This document shows positions 8,511 to 18,375 of a stretch of 64,000 nucleotides of DNA, one piece after another. The notes below the pieces were generated by a model. It saw only the letters and a list, made by a program, of their open reading frames with translations, did no database searches and was not told the origin of the DNA. How positions within the stretch are numbered: the first letter of the stretch is position 1; each line of letters starts with the position of its first letter. The DNA lies in assembly GCA_963708165.1 (NCBI GenBank), contig OY970187.1, forward strand, positions 3,286,001 through 3,350,000, read 5' to 3'. The position numbers were made by a program, and so were the translations under genes. Source of the DNA: Rubricoccus sp963708165. Its GTDB lineage: Bacteria; Bacteroidota; Rhodothermia; Rhodothermales; Rubricoccaceae.

Positions 8511-10124
8511 TTAGTTGCCCGCGAGGTCTGGCATCGCCTTGCGCGGCAGCTTCTCGGCGCGCTCGGCGGTGTGGTGCGCGAACGTCGCCATCATCGCCGC
8601 GGCCTGCTGGAGGTCATCCGGGTCGAGGTGGTCGTACACGTCCATGTGCGTGTGCCACGTCTTGGCGAAGTACGCCAGAGGATCCTGCAGGAACTGGAAG
8701 CCGGGGATGCCCACGTTGTCGAACGAGAGGTGGTCCGTGCCGCCGGTGTTGTTGAGCGTCAGCGTTTGCGCGGTCGAGTCGTCGAAGGCGTTCAGCCAGG
8801 CGCGGAAGATGGGGCGCACGGCCTCGTTGGACTGCATGTACACGCCGCGGAAGCGCCCGGAGCCGTTGTCCATGTTGTAATACGCCGAGACGTTGGCGTG
8901 GCCGGGCAGGATGTCCGTCGGCGGCTCGCCGTAGCCGGGCGTCGGCGCGAAGTGTTGCGTGACGTAGCCGCGCGAGCCCCACAGGCCCTGCTCCTCGCCG
9001 GTCCAGAGCGCGAAGCGGATGGTGCGGCGCGGGGCCGAGCCTCTGGCGTCGTAGAACGCCTGGAGGATGCGGGCCGCCTCCATCGTGACCGCCGATCCGG
9101 CCGCGTTGTCCGTCGCGCCCGAGCCGCTGTGCCACGAGTCGAAGTGGCCGCCGATGATCACGATCTCGTCCGCGAGGTCCGTCCCGCGGATCTCACCGAT
9201 CACGTTGTCCTCCACGATCTCCTCTGGCGTGAACGTGGCCGAGTAGTCCAGGTCGACCGTCACGGTCTGCCCGGCCTGCGCGAGGCGAATAAGGCGGTTG
9301 GCGTGCTCGTCCAAAACCGCGAACTGCGCGACGGTTTGGACGCCCATCATCCACGGCGCCGAGCGGCCGCCCGCACCGGTCGGCTGACCGGCGGGCACGC
9401 TCGCCTGCATCGCGCGGACGGCACCGGAGCCGCCTGTGTTGGACGGCGTTAGGATCGCCAGAGGCCCGCCGTTCATCACGGCCTGCTCGCGGGCCTGACG
9501 GGCACGAATCCGCGCGATGACCTCGGGCGAGTAGGTGCGCTGCGCGCCGCGCGTCCTCGCGAGGCCCGCGTTGGCGAGCTCCAACAGTTCGTGCTCGTCG
9601 CGGCGTTGCGCCAGAGGGTCCTCGCCGCGGGCTACAGCGCTGATGTCGCCCATGAGCACGACTTTGCCGCGCACGTCGAGCGTGGCGGGGTCCAGCGTGT
9701 CGTCGTTGACATCGATAATGACCAGCTCGCCAGAGGCGACGCCGGTACTCGGGCTCCACGCCTTGGGCGCGGCGGTGATGGGGAACGACTGGCTCGCGAT
9801 GTCAGGGCCGCTGGCGCGGACGGACATGGCCATGCGGTCGCTTTTCCAGCCGCGGCCAAACGTGCCCCAGGGCTCTAGTTCTGCGCTGACGCCGAAGGAG
9901 CGGAAGCGGTCGACGGCCCAGTCTTGCGCGCGGTCGAGCGCCTCCGACCCGGTGAGGCGGGCACCGTGGACGTCCGTCATCCAGTTGGCGTGGTCCATCA
10001 CCTGCCCGCGCTCCATGGCCTCTGCCTTGAAGAACGCGATGGCGGTGGAGTCGGTCGGCTCGGCCACAGGCTGAGCGGCGACGGGGGCGGCCAGCAGAAG
10101 GGTCGCGAGTGCTGTGATGCGCAT
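8511..10124 (-). CDS. Secreted M28-family metallopeptidase
   Basis: A 537-residue exported zinc peptidase or amino-hydrolase. A signal peptide (MRITALATLLLAAPVAAQ) is followed by a protease-associated-like region and the M28 catalytic domain. Metal ligands and catalytic residues are visible: GGHFDSWH, TDNAAGSA, TGEEQGLWGS, a later Asp in YYNMDNGSG and the final His in TWHTHMDVYDHL. Family members remove N-terminal residues from peptides or act as carboxypeptidases; specificity is not readable. It probably acts in the periplasm or outside the cell in peptide nutrition. It lies on the minus strand after the divergent phytase-like gene. Confidence 0.9.
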   Translation of the reverse strand: MRITALATLLLAAPVAAQPVAEPTDSTAIAFFKAEAMERGQVMDHANWMTDVHGARLTGSEALDRAQDWAVDRFRSFGVSAELEPWGTFGRGWKSDRMAMSVRASGPDIASQSFPITAAPKAWSPSTGVASGELVIIDVNDDTLDPATLDVRGKVVLMGDISAVARGEDPLAQRRDEHELLELANAGLARTRGAQRTYSPEVIARIRARQAREQAVMNGGPLAILTPSNTGGSGAVRAMQASVPAGQPTGAGGRSAPWMMGVQTVAQFAVLDEHANRLIRLAQAGQTVTVDLDYSATFTPEEIVEDNVIGEIRGTDLADEIVIIGGHFDSWHSGSGATDNAAGSAVTMEAARILQAFYDARGSAPRRTIRFALWTGEEQGLWGSRGYVTQHFAPTPGYGEPPTDILPGHANVSAYYNMDNGSGRFRGVYMQSNEAVRPIFRAWLNAFDDSTAQTLTLNNTGGTDHLSFDNVGIPGFQFLQDPLAYFAKTWHTHMDVYDHLDPDDLQQAAAMMATFAHHTAERAEKLPRKAMPDLAGN

Positions 10125-10160
10125 GATTCGGGGGAGTGTGCGTGGGGAAATCTAGTCGCT

Positions 10161-10178
10161 CGCCAGAGGCCTCTGGCG
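10161..10178. repeat. Head-to-head motif pair in a divergent promoter region
   Basis: A perfect 18-bp palindrome between the divergent M28 peptidase and phytase-like lipoprotein genes. Confidence 0.9.
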
Positions 10179-10217
10179 TGTAACGTGCCGAGTTGACGCG
10201 TTCTCGATCTGAGCAGG

Positions 10218-10256
10218 CCTCTGGCGGGATGTCCTCTGGCGGGATGTCCTCTGGCG
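10218..10256. repeat. Three motif copies in a 15-bp tandem array
   Basis: The unit CCTCTGGCGGGATGT starts at 10218 and 10233, and a third partial unit starts at 10248. The copies are in the same orientation, unlike the inverted pairs, and look like tandem duplication. A single reverse copy follows at about 10290. Confidence 0.85.
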
Positions 10257-10321
10257 ACAGGGCGCCACGTTACCGTTGCGTGACCTCGGCGCCAGAGGCG
10301 GTCTCGCGCGTATTGGCTTGC

Positions 10322-11506
10322 ATGACCCGATGCCTCCCGCTCTTTCTCGCCTGCGCGCTCGCAGCGTGCTCCGGCCCGCCCGCCTCGCCAGAGGCCCTCA
10401 CGTTCGTGCTCGACGCCGACACCATCGCCGAGATCGACGGCGTGCAGGTCGTCCAGGGCGGCTATTCCGCTCTCGCGCTCGCACCCGACGGCGAACTCTG
10501 GACCGTCTCCGACCGCGGCCCCAACCTGGACGCTGAATCCCGCGAGGGCGTAGCGGCCAAGCGGTTCGCGCTGCCCGACTACGCGCCGCCTCTGGCGCGG
10601 CTCACGTTTTTGCAGGGCCGCGCGCGCGTCTCGGAGCGCCGCGCCGTGTTCGCGCCCGGCGGCCGCATGGCGACCGGCCGCCCACCCCAGGCGGCTGGCG
10701 ACGCCGAGGTCGAGCGCGCCCTCGGGCCCGGCTTCGAGCCGCTGGCGCCAGACCCGTGGGGCATCGACGCCGAGGGCCTGGCCTTTGACGGTACCAGCTT
10801 GTGGCTGGCCGAGGAGTACCGCCCCAGCCTCTGGCGCCTGGACCCCGAATCGGGTGTGGTGCGGGAGCGGTGGATGCCCGCGCCAGAGGCCGCTATCGAC
10901 CGCGCCCTGCCGCCGGTCATCGCCGGGCGGCAGCCCAACCTGGGCTTCGAAGGCGTGGCCGTCGTCGGCCGCTTTGTCGTCGCCTCGCTGCAGGGGCCGT
11001 TGCAAGGCGACGGCGCCGACCCCGCGACGCCATTCGTGCGCCTCCTGCGCTTGGACCCCGCCTCTGGCGACGCGGTCACGTTTGCCTACCCGATGGACGG
11101 CCCGGCGCGCAAGCTGGGTGACCTCGCGGCGCTGCCCGACGGGCGGCTGCTCGTAATCGAGCACGGCCCCAGCGCTTCGGGCGTCTGGTCGGGCGGGATC
11201 TACGCCGTCGAACTGGACACGCCTCTGGCGCCAGAGGCGCGCCCGGAGCGGTTCACGTCGGCGCGTGACGCCCGCGAGGCGGGGTTTCCCATCCTGCGCA
11301 AACGCCTCGTGCTGGACCTCGTGGCCTCGGGCTGGCCGCCGGAGGCCATCAAGCCCGAAGGCCTCGCGCTGCTCGGTGACGGACGCCTGGCCGTCCTCTC
11401 GGACAACGACTACGGCGTCGATGCGCCCGCACTCGACGGCTTGGCCGTCGCGACGGGTGTGCCCAGTGTGCTCGTCGTCTTCGCGGCGCCGAAAGGCGGC
11501 TGGTAG
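10322..11506 (+). CDS. Esterase-like/phytase-like lipoprotein
   Basis: A 394-residue lipoprotein: signal MTRCLPLFLACALAAC gives a lipobox with Cys. The body resembles the esterase-like activity of phytase domain, a beta-propeller fold, with VSDRGPNLDAES, DAEGLAFDG, NLGFEGVAV and KPEGLALLGDGRLAVLSDNDYG blades. The family may hydrolyse phosphate or carboxyl esters; the substrate is unknown. The frame extends upstream to a TTG at 10193, but that stretch is only motif repeats, so the ATG at 10322 before the signal peptide is the start. A full tail-to-tail motif pair at 11221-11238 is read through as PLAPEA in a surface loop. Confidence 0.83.
   Translation: MTRCLPLFLACALAACSGPPASPEALTFVLDADTIAEIDGVQVVQGGYSALALAPDGELWTVSDRGPNLDAESREGVAAKRFALPDYAPPLARLTFLQGRARVSERRAVFAPGGRMATGRPPQAAGDAEVERALGPGFEPLAPDPWGIDAEGLAFDGTSLWLAEEYRPSLWRLDPESGVVRERWMPAPEAAIDRALPPVIAGRQPNLGFEGVAVVGRFVVASLQGPLQGDGADPATPFVRLLRLDPASGDAVTFAYPMDGPARKLGDLAALPDGRLLVIEHGPSASGVWSGGIYAVELDTPLAPEARPERFTSARDAREAGFPILRKRLVLDLVASGWPPEAIKPEGLALLGDGRLAVLSDNDYGVDAPALDGLAVATGVPSVLVVFAAPKGGW
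11221..11238. repeat. Tail-to-tail motif pair inside a gene
   Basis: A perfect 18-bp palindrome in the phytase-like gene, encoding PLAPEA. Confidence 0.9.
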
Positions 11507-11534
11507 CCTCTGGCGCGTCCGCGAGCTTCGAGCG

Positions 11535-11552
11535 GCCTCTGGCGCCAGAGGC
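11535..11552. repeat. Inverted motif pair overlapping the esterase stop codon
   Basis: A perfect 18-bp tail-to-tail palindrome between convergent genes. Its last base is the first plus-strand base of the minus-strand stop codon. Confidence 0.9.
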
Positions 11553-12580
11553 TAGCGCGGGAGTTGGTCGAAGAAGGCGAGGACCTCTGTGTCGGCGTCG
11601 TAAGCGTTCTCTCTCGTCGGCCACGCGTGACCGGCGGATTTGAGCACCACCATGCGCACGTGCGTCGGATGCTCACAGCCGCTGCGCGCTTGGATGTAGC
11701 CCACACCTTTTGGCAGGCGACGCACGAAAACGTTGCTCCAATCCACGTACTCGTACTGCGCTCGGTAGCAGCCCGAGGCGCCCGCCCACCAACCGAACTC
11801 GTAGTCGGCGTGCATCGCGTTGGACTCGTCCTCGTCGACCTGGAAAAAGCCGAAGACCGGGTCGTCCTGCGCCTTGACGATCAGCATCGGCAAGGGTGCC
11901 GTGGGCAGCGGCGCCATCGACCAGCCGCCCGTGTCATCGGTCTCCACGCCGAGCGTTCCCGCGATCGCCGCGCCAGCGGCCAGAAGCTCGGGCGCTTCGG
12001 CGGCGAAGCGGTGCGCCATGCTCCCGCCGTTGGAGAAGCCCACGACGTAGACGCGCGCCGCGTCCACATCAAGCCTCTGGCGTAGGTCTGCGATGACAGC
12101 ACGGAGGTAGCCCACGTCGTCGGCGCGCGAGACCGCGAGGCGGTCGGGATCGTCGCGAGAGGCCCAGCAGTTTCCGGCGCGGTCCAGGCACGGCGTGCCG
12201 CCGGGAATCGCGACGAGCCAGCCGCGGCGCTCGGCCTCGCGCAAGAGGCCCGCGCGCTCGGCGGCGAAGGCGCTCGCGTCGCCGCCGAAGCCGTGGAGCA
12301 GCAGCACGAGCGGCATGGCGCCTCTGGCGGATTCGGGCACGTAGAGCAACCCCTCACGCTGGATGCCGTCGTGCGTGATCACGAGCGGGTGCAGTCCCGT
12401 CGCGCCAGAGGCCTCGGCAGGTTGTGCCCTGGCAGGTTGTGCCCTGGCAGGTTGTGCCTCTGGCGGAGAGGTCTGGGGCAAAGCGACGCGCCCCGGAAGG
12501 GCAGCGGGTGTCCCGATGGGTGGCGGAGCGGCAGAGCATCCCGCGAGAACGACGAGCAGGGTGGCGGCGAGACGAGGCAT
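11552..12580 (-). CDS. Alpha/beta-hydrolase esterase lipoprotein (LpqC/feruloyl esterase-like)
   Basis: A 342-residue lipoprotein with lipobox LAGC. The linker contains three tandem QPARA-like repeats from a 15-bp DNA repeat. The catalytic domain looks like polyhydroxybutyrate depolymerase/feruloyl esterase: oxyanion loop LLLHGFGGD, nucleophile elbow GFSNGGSM, Asp in KAQDDPVFGF and His in KSAGHAWP. Four cysteines in CLDRAGNC, GCYR and GCEHP may form disulfides, as expected outside the cytoplasm. The frame is open further upstream, but the signal peptide fixes the start at 12580. The polymer or ester substrate is unknown. Confidence 0.87.
   Translation of the reverse strand: MPRLAATLLVVLAGCSAAPPPIGTPAALPGRVALPQTSPPEAQPARAQPARAQPAEASGATGLHPLVITHDGIQREGLLYVPESARGAMPLVLLLHGFGGDASAFAAERAGLLREAERRGWLVAIPGGTPCLDRAGNCWASRDDPDRLAVSRADDVGYLRAVIADLRQRLDVDAARVYVVGFSNGGSMAHRFAAEAPELLAAGAAIAGTLGVETDDTGGWSMAPLPTAPLPMLIVKAQDDPVFGFFQVDEDESNAMHADYEFGWWAGASGCYRAQYEYVDWSNVFVRRLPKGVGYIQARSGCEHPTHVRMVVLKSAGHAWPTRENAYDADTEVLAFFDQLPR
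12417..12461. repeat. Three tandem 15-bp units inside the esterase gene
   Basis: Units start at 12417, 12432 and 12447 (GCAGGTTGTGCCCTG). They encode the repeated QPARA linker of the esterase. The last unit carries a true GCCTCTGGCG where the others have only CCTGG. Confidence 0.85.
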
Positions 12581-12634
12581 ACCGTAGAGGGAGGGACACG
12601 TCTCCCTCCGCGAGAGGCGTGCGCGAAGGGCCAC

Positions 12635-12652
12635 GCCTCTGGCGCCAGAGGC
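12635..12652. repeat. Inverted motif pair overlapping the YkvA stop codon
   Basis: A perfect 18-bp tail-to-tail palindrome sharing one base with the stop codon of the following minus-strand gene. Confidence 0.9.
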
Positions 12653-13050
12653 TACGCCTCGTCCTCCCAGGCCTCGAACGCCTCCAGGTCCTTCCGCACG
12701 TAGCGCAGCGCGAGCCCGATCACCGCCGCGTCGTCGATGTAGCCGATGACCGGGATAAAGTCCGGGATCAGGTCGACGGGCATCACGAAATAGATCAGCC
12801 CCGCCACGAGCGTGACGATGGACTTCCACGGAATCGCCCGGTAGTCGCCTCTGGCGTAGGCCTTGACCACGCGGAGCAGAATCGGCAGGTCCGAGCGGAG
12901 CGCGCCCAGGTGCTCGCTGTGCTCCTCGGCCTTTTCGCGAGCCGTTTCGGCGAGCGACTGAAGTTTGCCCGGCTCCTGCGCGTCGCGCTCGGCACGGCGG
13001 CGGAAGAGGTTGAGGCCGCGTTTGGCGTTGGACTCGGAGAAGGCAGTCAT
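12652..13050 (-). CDS. YkvA family protein (DUF1232)
   Basis: A 132-residue small membrane protein. The C-terminal half has the DUF1232 signature: a membrane segment, then YFVMPVDLIPDFIPVIGYIDDAAVIGLAL. The N-terminal half is a charged helix (ESNAKRGLNLFRRRAERDAQ) that probably lies on the cytoplasmic side. No biochemical function is established for the family. The gene is divergent from the following BNR-repeat gene, with only 53 bases between starts. Confidence 0.88.
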   Translation of the reverse strand: MTAFSESNAKRGLNLFRRRAERDAQEPGKLQSLAETAREKAEEHSEHLGALRSDLPILLRVVKAYARGDYRAIPWKSIVTLVAGLIYFVMPVDLIPDFIPVIGYIDDAAVIGLALRYVRKDLEAFEAWEDEA

Positions 13051-13103
13051 GTCAGGGGTGGAGGTCAGAGTACCTTCGCGCTAACGCCCAAACGGTTCCC
13101 ATC

Positions 13104-16095
13104 ATGCGCCTCACCCTCGCCCTTCTCGCCCTCTTGCCTCTGGCGAGCGCCGCCCAGGACAACGCCACCCCGTACGCTCCCAACCCCATCGCGCCGACGC
13201 CAGAGGCTGCGCGCATGGCCGGGGCGGAGGCTCGTGCCGCGATGGAGGCCCGCTCGCCGCTCGGCGCCGTGCCGTTCCGCAGCGTCGGCCCGACGGTCAT
13301 GAGCGGGCGTGTGAGCGCCATTCAGGGCAAGCCCGGCGACCCGAGCCAGTTCTACGTCGCCTACGCGTCGGGCGGCCTCTGGCGGACCGAGTCGGCGGGC
13401 ACGCGCTTCGAGCCGCTCTTTGACGAGTACGCGAGCATGACCATGGGCGACATCGCCGTGGACTGGCGCGATCCCGAGGGCGACGGTCCGACGGTCTGGG
13501 CCGGAACCGGCGAGAGCAACTCCAGCCGCTCGTCCTACGCCGGAACGGGCGTCTACAAATCCACCGACGGCGGCGACACCTGGGCGCACGTCGGCCTGGG
13601 CGACAGCCACCACATCGGCCGCATCGTGCTCCACCCGACCGACGCCAACACGGCGTGGGTGGCGAGCATCGGACCGTTGTACTCCGCCAGAGGCCAGCGC
13701 GGCGTCTACGTCACCCGCGACGGCGGCGCCTCGTGGGCGCGCACGCTCGCGCCAGAGGCCGACGAAACGGGCGCGATCGACATGGTGATCGATCCCGCCA
13801 ATCCGGACCGGCTCTACGCCGCCACGTGGACGCGCTCGCGCCGCGCGTGGGACTTCCGCGAGGCTGGTCCCGGCAGCGCCATCCACCGCTCCGACGACGG
13901 CGGAGCCACATGGACCCGCATGACGACCGAAGGCTCGGGCTTCCCGACGGGCGCCGACGTGGGCCGCATCGGCCTCGCGGTCTCGCCCGCAGCCTCTGGC
14001 GTGCTCTGGGCGACGGTCGACAACCAGGCGCGGCGCCCCGCCGAGGATGACGAGGACGCGATGGACGCGCTCACGCGAGAGGCGCTCGACACGATGACGC
14101 GAGAGGCGTTCCTGGAACTGAGCGAGGACGCTCTCAACGAGTTTCTGGACGCCAACAGCTTCCCCTACAGCTACACCGCCGAGAGCATTCTGCGCGACGT
14201 GCGCGAGGGCAACCTGGAGCCTCTGGCGCTGGTCGAGTTTTTGGAAGACGCCAACCGCGCGCTCTTCGACACGCCGGTCGTCGGCGCCGAGGTGTACCGC
14301 AGCGACGACATGGGCGCGACGTGGACGCGCACGCACGAGGGCTACATCGACGAGTTGGTCTACTCCTATGGCTACTACTTCGGCCAGGTGCGCGTCGCAC
14401 CCGACGACCCGGACCGCCTTTACCTCATCGGCGTGCCGCTCGTGGGCAGCGTAGACGGCGGCGCGACGTGGGCACGCATCGACGACGCCAACGTGCACGT
14501 CGACCACCACGACCTGTGGATCGACCCGCAGAACCCCGACCGCCTGCTCAACGCCAACGACGGCGGCGTCAACATCTCCTACGACGACGCGCGCTCGTGG
14601 CAGAGCGCCAACGTCCCTGCCGTCGGCCAGTTCTACACCGTGCAGACCGACGACGCCGACGCCCTACAACGTCTACGGCGGCCTGCAGGACAACGGCGTC
14701 TGGCGCGGCCCGAGCGACTACCGCCCCTCGCGCGGCTGGCTCGCAGGCGGCGACTACCCGTACGAGCGCCTCATGGGCGGCGACGGGATGCAGATCCAGG
14801 TCGACCCGCGCGACCAGACGGTCTACACCGGCTTCCAGTTCGGCAACTACGTCCGCATCCCCGAGGGTGACGCCTCTGGCGAGAGCGGCCGCGCGAGCCG
14901 CATCACGCCGAGCCACACACTCGGCGAGCGCCCGTACCGCTTTAACTGGCAGACGCCCATCCACCTCTCGCGCCACCTGCCGGACGTGCTCTACTTCGGC
15001 TCCAACAAAGTCCACCGCTCGCTCGACCGCGGCGAAACCTGGACCGCGATCAGCACCGACCTCACCGCGGGAGGCCTCCCCGGCGACGTGCCCTACGGCA
15101 CGCTCACGAGCCTCCACGAAAGCCCGCTCGAATACGGGCTTCTGGTGGCCGGGACGGACGACGGCAAAATCTGGATCACGGAGGACGACGGCCGCACGTG
15201 GCAGGACCGCTCCGCAGGCCTCCCCGGCCCGCTCTGGGTCTCGCGCGTGGAACTCTCCGGTCACGACCGCCAGAGGCTCCTCGTCAGCCTCAACGGCTAC
15301 CGCTGGGACCACTTCGACGCCTACGTCTACCGCTCCGACGACCTGGGCAGAACCTGGACCCGCATCGGCACGGACCTGCCCGCCGAGCCGGTCAACGTCG
15401 CCAAGGAAGACCCGGCCTCTGGCGAGATCGTGTACGTCGGGACGGACCACGGCCTGTACGTCTCGCTCGACCGCGGCGACAGCTTCCACCCCATGCGCGG
15501 CCAGCGCGCCGAGCGCGAGGACACGGACCCCGCCAGAGGCCTCGACGTGTGGGACAGCCGCACGATGCCCAACGCGCCCGTCCACGACCTGACGGTGCAG
15601 GCGCGCGAGAAGGACCTCGTCGTCGGCACGCACGGCCGCAGCATCTGGATCGCAGACCTGGAAGAAGTGCAGCAGCTCACACCGGAGCTTCTCGCCCGCG
15701 GCCTGCACGTCTTCGCGCCCGATACGCTACGGCACTCCGAGCGCTGGGGCACCAAAAGCGGGCAGTGGAGTGACGTGTTTCAGCCTGAACTGAGCGTCGC
15801 GTACACCGTCGCTAAGGAAGGCCCCGTCACGTTCCGCGTGGTCAACACCAAGGGCGTCGAACTGGCGTCGTGGGAGGCGGCCTCTGGCGCGGGCCTCAAC
15901 TACACCGCGTGGCCGCTCACCGTGGACCGCGCGATGACGGACGAGCAGGAGCCAGGCGAGGACGACGGCCTGTTCTACCTCATTCCCGGCGAGTACATCC
16001 TGAGTGTCTCCGCCAGAGGCGGTGATGTGGCGATTCCGCTCGTGCTGGAAACCGGCCCGGAGCCGCGCAGCCGCGCGCGGAAAAAAATGCCGTAG
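13104..16095 (+). pseudogene. Secreted BNR/VPS10-like beta-propeller protein, broken by one frameshift
   Basis: One gene of about 996 codons with a signal peptide (MRLTLALLALLPLASAAQ) and repeated propeller blades of the BNR/sortilin type: STDGGDTWAHVG, SDDGGATWTR, SDDMGATWTR, TEDDGRTWQD, SDDLGRTWTR. A C-terminal domain (about 860-990) follows. Related secreted proteins of Rhodothermota are annotated as WD40/YVTN/BNR-like or glycosyl hydrolase, but hydrolase activity is not shown. The reading frame changes at 14661-14664: upstream ends QTDDAD, downstream continues PYNVYGGLQDNGVWRG in the next frame. The total length is one base too long, and both halves are intact on either side. A sequencing insertion is the likeliest cause; the gene may be functional. 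Confidence 0.8.
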
Positions 16096-16096
16096 C

Positions 16097-16114
16097 GCCT
16101 CTGGCGCCAGAGGC
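16097..16114. repeat. Inverted motif pair after the BNR gene
   Basis: A perfect 18-bp tail-to-tail palindrome one base after the TAG stop at 16093-16095. Confidence 0.9.
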
Positions 16115-16173
16115 TTTCGCCAGGAGGCGAGCGCGCGTGCTCACCGCTCCGCTTCGTCTCCTGCCCATCTCAG

Positions 16174-16207
16174 CTTGTCATCCCGAGCGCAGCCGAGGGA
16201 TCTCGCC
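16174..16207. repeat. Intergenic REP-like fragment
   Basis: The stretch TGTCATCCCGAGCGCAGC and the following GAGGGATCTCG resemble a family of short intergenic repeats found in many bacterial phyla. Only one arm is visible here. Confidence 0.5.
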
Positions 16208-16227
16208 ACACTCGGCCGCCAGCGCCG

Positions 16228-16245
16228 CGCCAGAGGCCTCTGGCG
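16228..16245. repeat. Head-to-head motif pair touching a stop codon
   Basis: A perfect 18-bp palindrome immediately followed by the stop codon of the minus-strand SGNH/TPR gene at 16246. Confidence 0.9.
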
Positions 16246-18375
16246 CTAGTTGAGCTTGCGCAGCACGCTCGCGCGGAGGGCCTGCGCCGCGCCGTTCTGA
16301 GGCTGGATCTGCAGGACGGCGTCGGCGGCGACGAGGGCGTCGCGCCAGCGGCCTTGCAGGGCGTAGGCGCCTGCGAGGTTGTACAGCACCTGCGCGTTCT
16401 GAGGGCTCGCCGCGCGCGCGCGTTCGAGATAGCCGATGGCCAAGGCACGCTCGCTAGTTGCCGTCTCCGTGGCGCCAGAGGCTTTGGCTTCCTCGGATCG
16501 TTGGAGGTGGATCGCGCCGAGCATCGAAAGAGCGGCGCCGGTGCCGGGCGCGCGCGTGAGGGCGGTCTCGTAGTTGGCGCGCGCCATCTCGACGTAGCGC
16601 GGCTCGCCGAGCGTCTGCGCCATTTGCATCCGCACCGCGCCCAGCGCTTCGTGAACGCGCGGCTCGAACCAGTACATCATCAAAAGCGCCTGCCGCGCGC
16701 GGACCGTCTGCGAGTAGTCGCCCTGCGCGAGGTAGTAGTCGGCGAGAGCGTCGGTGGCGGTTTCCCAGCCGACGTTGCTTTGCACCAGATCGTCCGCGAT
16801 CTGAAAGACGGGCAGCGGCGTGCGCGAGGTGTCGAGTACGAACGGCCGCACCTCGTCCGGCCGGAACGGCCACGAGGCCGTGAGGCGGCCCACGCGGATG
16901 GCGCCCGCGAGCGAGTCCACGTCGGTCGTCAGCCGAACCAGACGCGCCTCTGGCGCCTGGGCTGTCGCCTCCCCGATCACGCCAGAGGCGCGGATCGACT
17001 GGTAGAACGCGCCCGCAATCGCGTCGTAGCCCGCGAGGGTTGGGTGGAGGTGCTCCAGCATCATCTCGTCGCCGATCACGCCGTCGGCAGACTGGGCGCG
17101 CACGGCCTGTTGCGACTCCACGACGGTCGCGCCGCGCGCGGCCGCCACCTCACGGATGGTCGCGTTGAACGCCTCTGGCGCGCGGAAGCGGAGCGCGTCG
17201 AGGTCTTTGGCGCGGAGAAACGACTCGCGCGCCGCACCGGCGTCGCCAGAGGCGAGCAGCGCCTGAGCCAGACGGTAGTGGCCCTCGGCGGCGTCGCCAG
17301 AGGCCTCGGTCGCGCGGCGGAGAGCGGGCGTGGCGCCAACACTGTCGCCTCTGGCGAAGGCCGTGAGTCCGTCGGCGAGTGCCGCGGCGTAGGCGGTCGT
17401 GTCGGCGCCCGCTCCGTGGACGGTCACGAACGGCCGCTGGTCGCGCTCGTTGGAGGCGAGGGTTCCGACAAAGACCGGGATGCCCTCGCGCTGGTACCGC
17501 GCCAGAAGCGCGTCCAGGTTTTCGCGAAACTGCCGGTGGCCGCTCTCGAACAGATCCGAGCCGTAGGGGACGGACTGCTCACCGACCATCCGGCTCATGA
17601 GCGTCGTGTTGTCGCGCACGTCAAGACCCCGATCTCCGCCGCGCTCGGCGCCCGCGCCGCGTACGGCGGCGATGGTATTGCGCACCAGTTGCACCGTGCG
17701 CCAGCGGCGCAGCGAGAGGTAGGCGCGCACGAGGCCGGGGTTGCGGCCGAACCGCTCCGCCGAGGCCGCGCCCAGCGCGCCGTAGTACTCGTTGTGGCCC
17801 GCGTAGACCAGCACGGCGTCGGGCTGCTGCTCGATGATCTCGTCCGCGAAATCCAGCAGCGTGTAGCTGTTCACCGCCGCCATGGCCGTGTTGACGATGT
17901 CGATGCGCTGGCCGGGGTAGGCCGCGCGCAACTGGTTGGCCATCGTGCGCGGAAACGCGGCGCCCCAGTAGAACGGGAAGCCCGCCGCGCTGGAGCCGCC
18001 CTGCGCGATGATGCGAAACGAGCCCTCGGGCTTCTGGCGGTAGAAAAAGTCCGCGTTCGCGTTGGGCACGTCCTCGGTCTGCGAGAAATAGCGCCGCGCC
18101 ACGACGCGGTTCTGCGCCTGGATGTCGGGCACGCCCTCGACGTCTTCGAACAGCGGATAATCGCCCCCGTAGCCGCCCAGCCGCAGCCCGCCTTCGAGCA
18201 GCGCGAAGAACAGAAACGGGATCGCGAGCGTGATCGCCCAGAACACGCGCCGCGTGCTCACGGAGAGCCCAGCCTCTGGCGCCGCGCCCTCGGCGCCAGA
18301 GGCCGTCGTCTCGGCGCCAGAGGCCGCCTTGGCGCGCGCCGCCCGCTCCCGCCGCGTCTCTTTCTTCGTGCTCAC
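16246..18375 (-). CDS. Membrane-anchored SGNH/GDSL hydrolase with TPR repeats
   Basis: A 709-residue protein starting with GTG, overlapping the upstream adenosyltransferase stop by two bases. A charged, motif-rich N-terminus precedes one membrane segment (VFWAITLAIPFLFFALLEGG). The SGNH hydrolase domain follows: the nucleophile block is probably AQGGSSAAGFP, the Asn block AGHNEYYGALG, and the catalytic His block EHLHPTLAGYD near residue 410. The C-terminal part carries tetratricopeptide repeats (LADYYLAQGDYSQTVRARQAL, AQVLYNLAGAYALQGRW). SGNH enzymes of this type act on acylated or acetylated envelope glycans or lipids; the substrate is unknown. The antisense strand has an equally long open frame, rejected as a GC artefact. 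Confidence 0.82.
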   Translation of the reverse strand: MSTKKETRRERAARAKAASGAETTASGAEGAAPEAGLSVSTRRVFWAITLAIPFLFFALLEGGLRLGGYGGDYPLFEDVEGVPDIQAQNRVVARRYFSQTEDVPNANADFFYRQKPEGSFRIIAQGGSSAAGFPFYWGAAFPRTMANQLRAAYPGQRIDIVNTAMAAVNSYTLLDFADEIIEQQPDAVLVYAGHNEYYGALGAASAERFGRNPGLVRAYLSLRRWRTVQLVRNTIAAVRGAGAERGGDRGLDVRDNTTLMSRMVGEQSVPYGSDLFESGHRQFRENLDALLARYQREGIPVFVGTLASNERDQRPFVTVHGAGADTTAYAAALADGLTAFARGDSVGATPALRRATEASGDAAEGHYRLAQALLASGDAGAARESFLRAKDLDALRFRAPEAFNATIREVAAARGATVVESQQAVRAQSADGVIGDEMMLEHLHPTLAGYDAIAGAFYQSIRASGVIGEATAQAPEARLVRLTTDVDSLAGAIRVGRLTASWPFRPDEVRPFVLDTSRTPLPVFQIADDLVQSNVGWETATDALADYYLAQGDYSQTVRARQALLMMYWFEPRVHEALGAVRMQMAQTLGEPRYVEMARANYETALTRAPGTGAALSMLGAIHLQRSEEAKASGATETATSERALAIGYLERARAASPQNAQVLYNLAGAYALQGRWRDALVAADAVLQIQPQNGAAQALRASVLRKLN

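Noticed and set aside
10161..10300. A CRISPR array
   Set aside because: The repeats are only 9-10 bases, with 15-bp period and no unique spacers of constant size; no cas genes are nearby.
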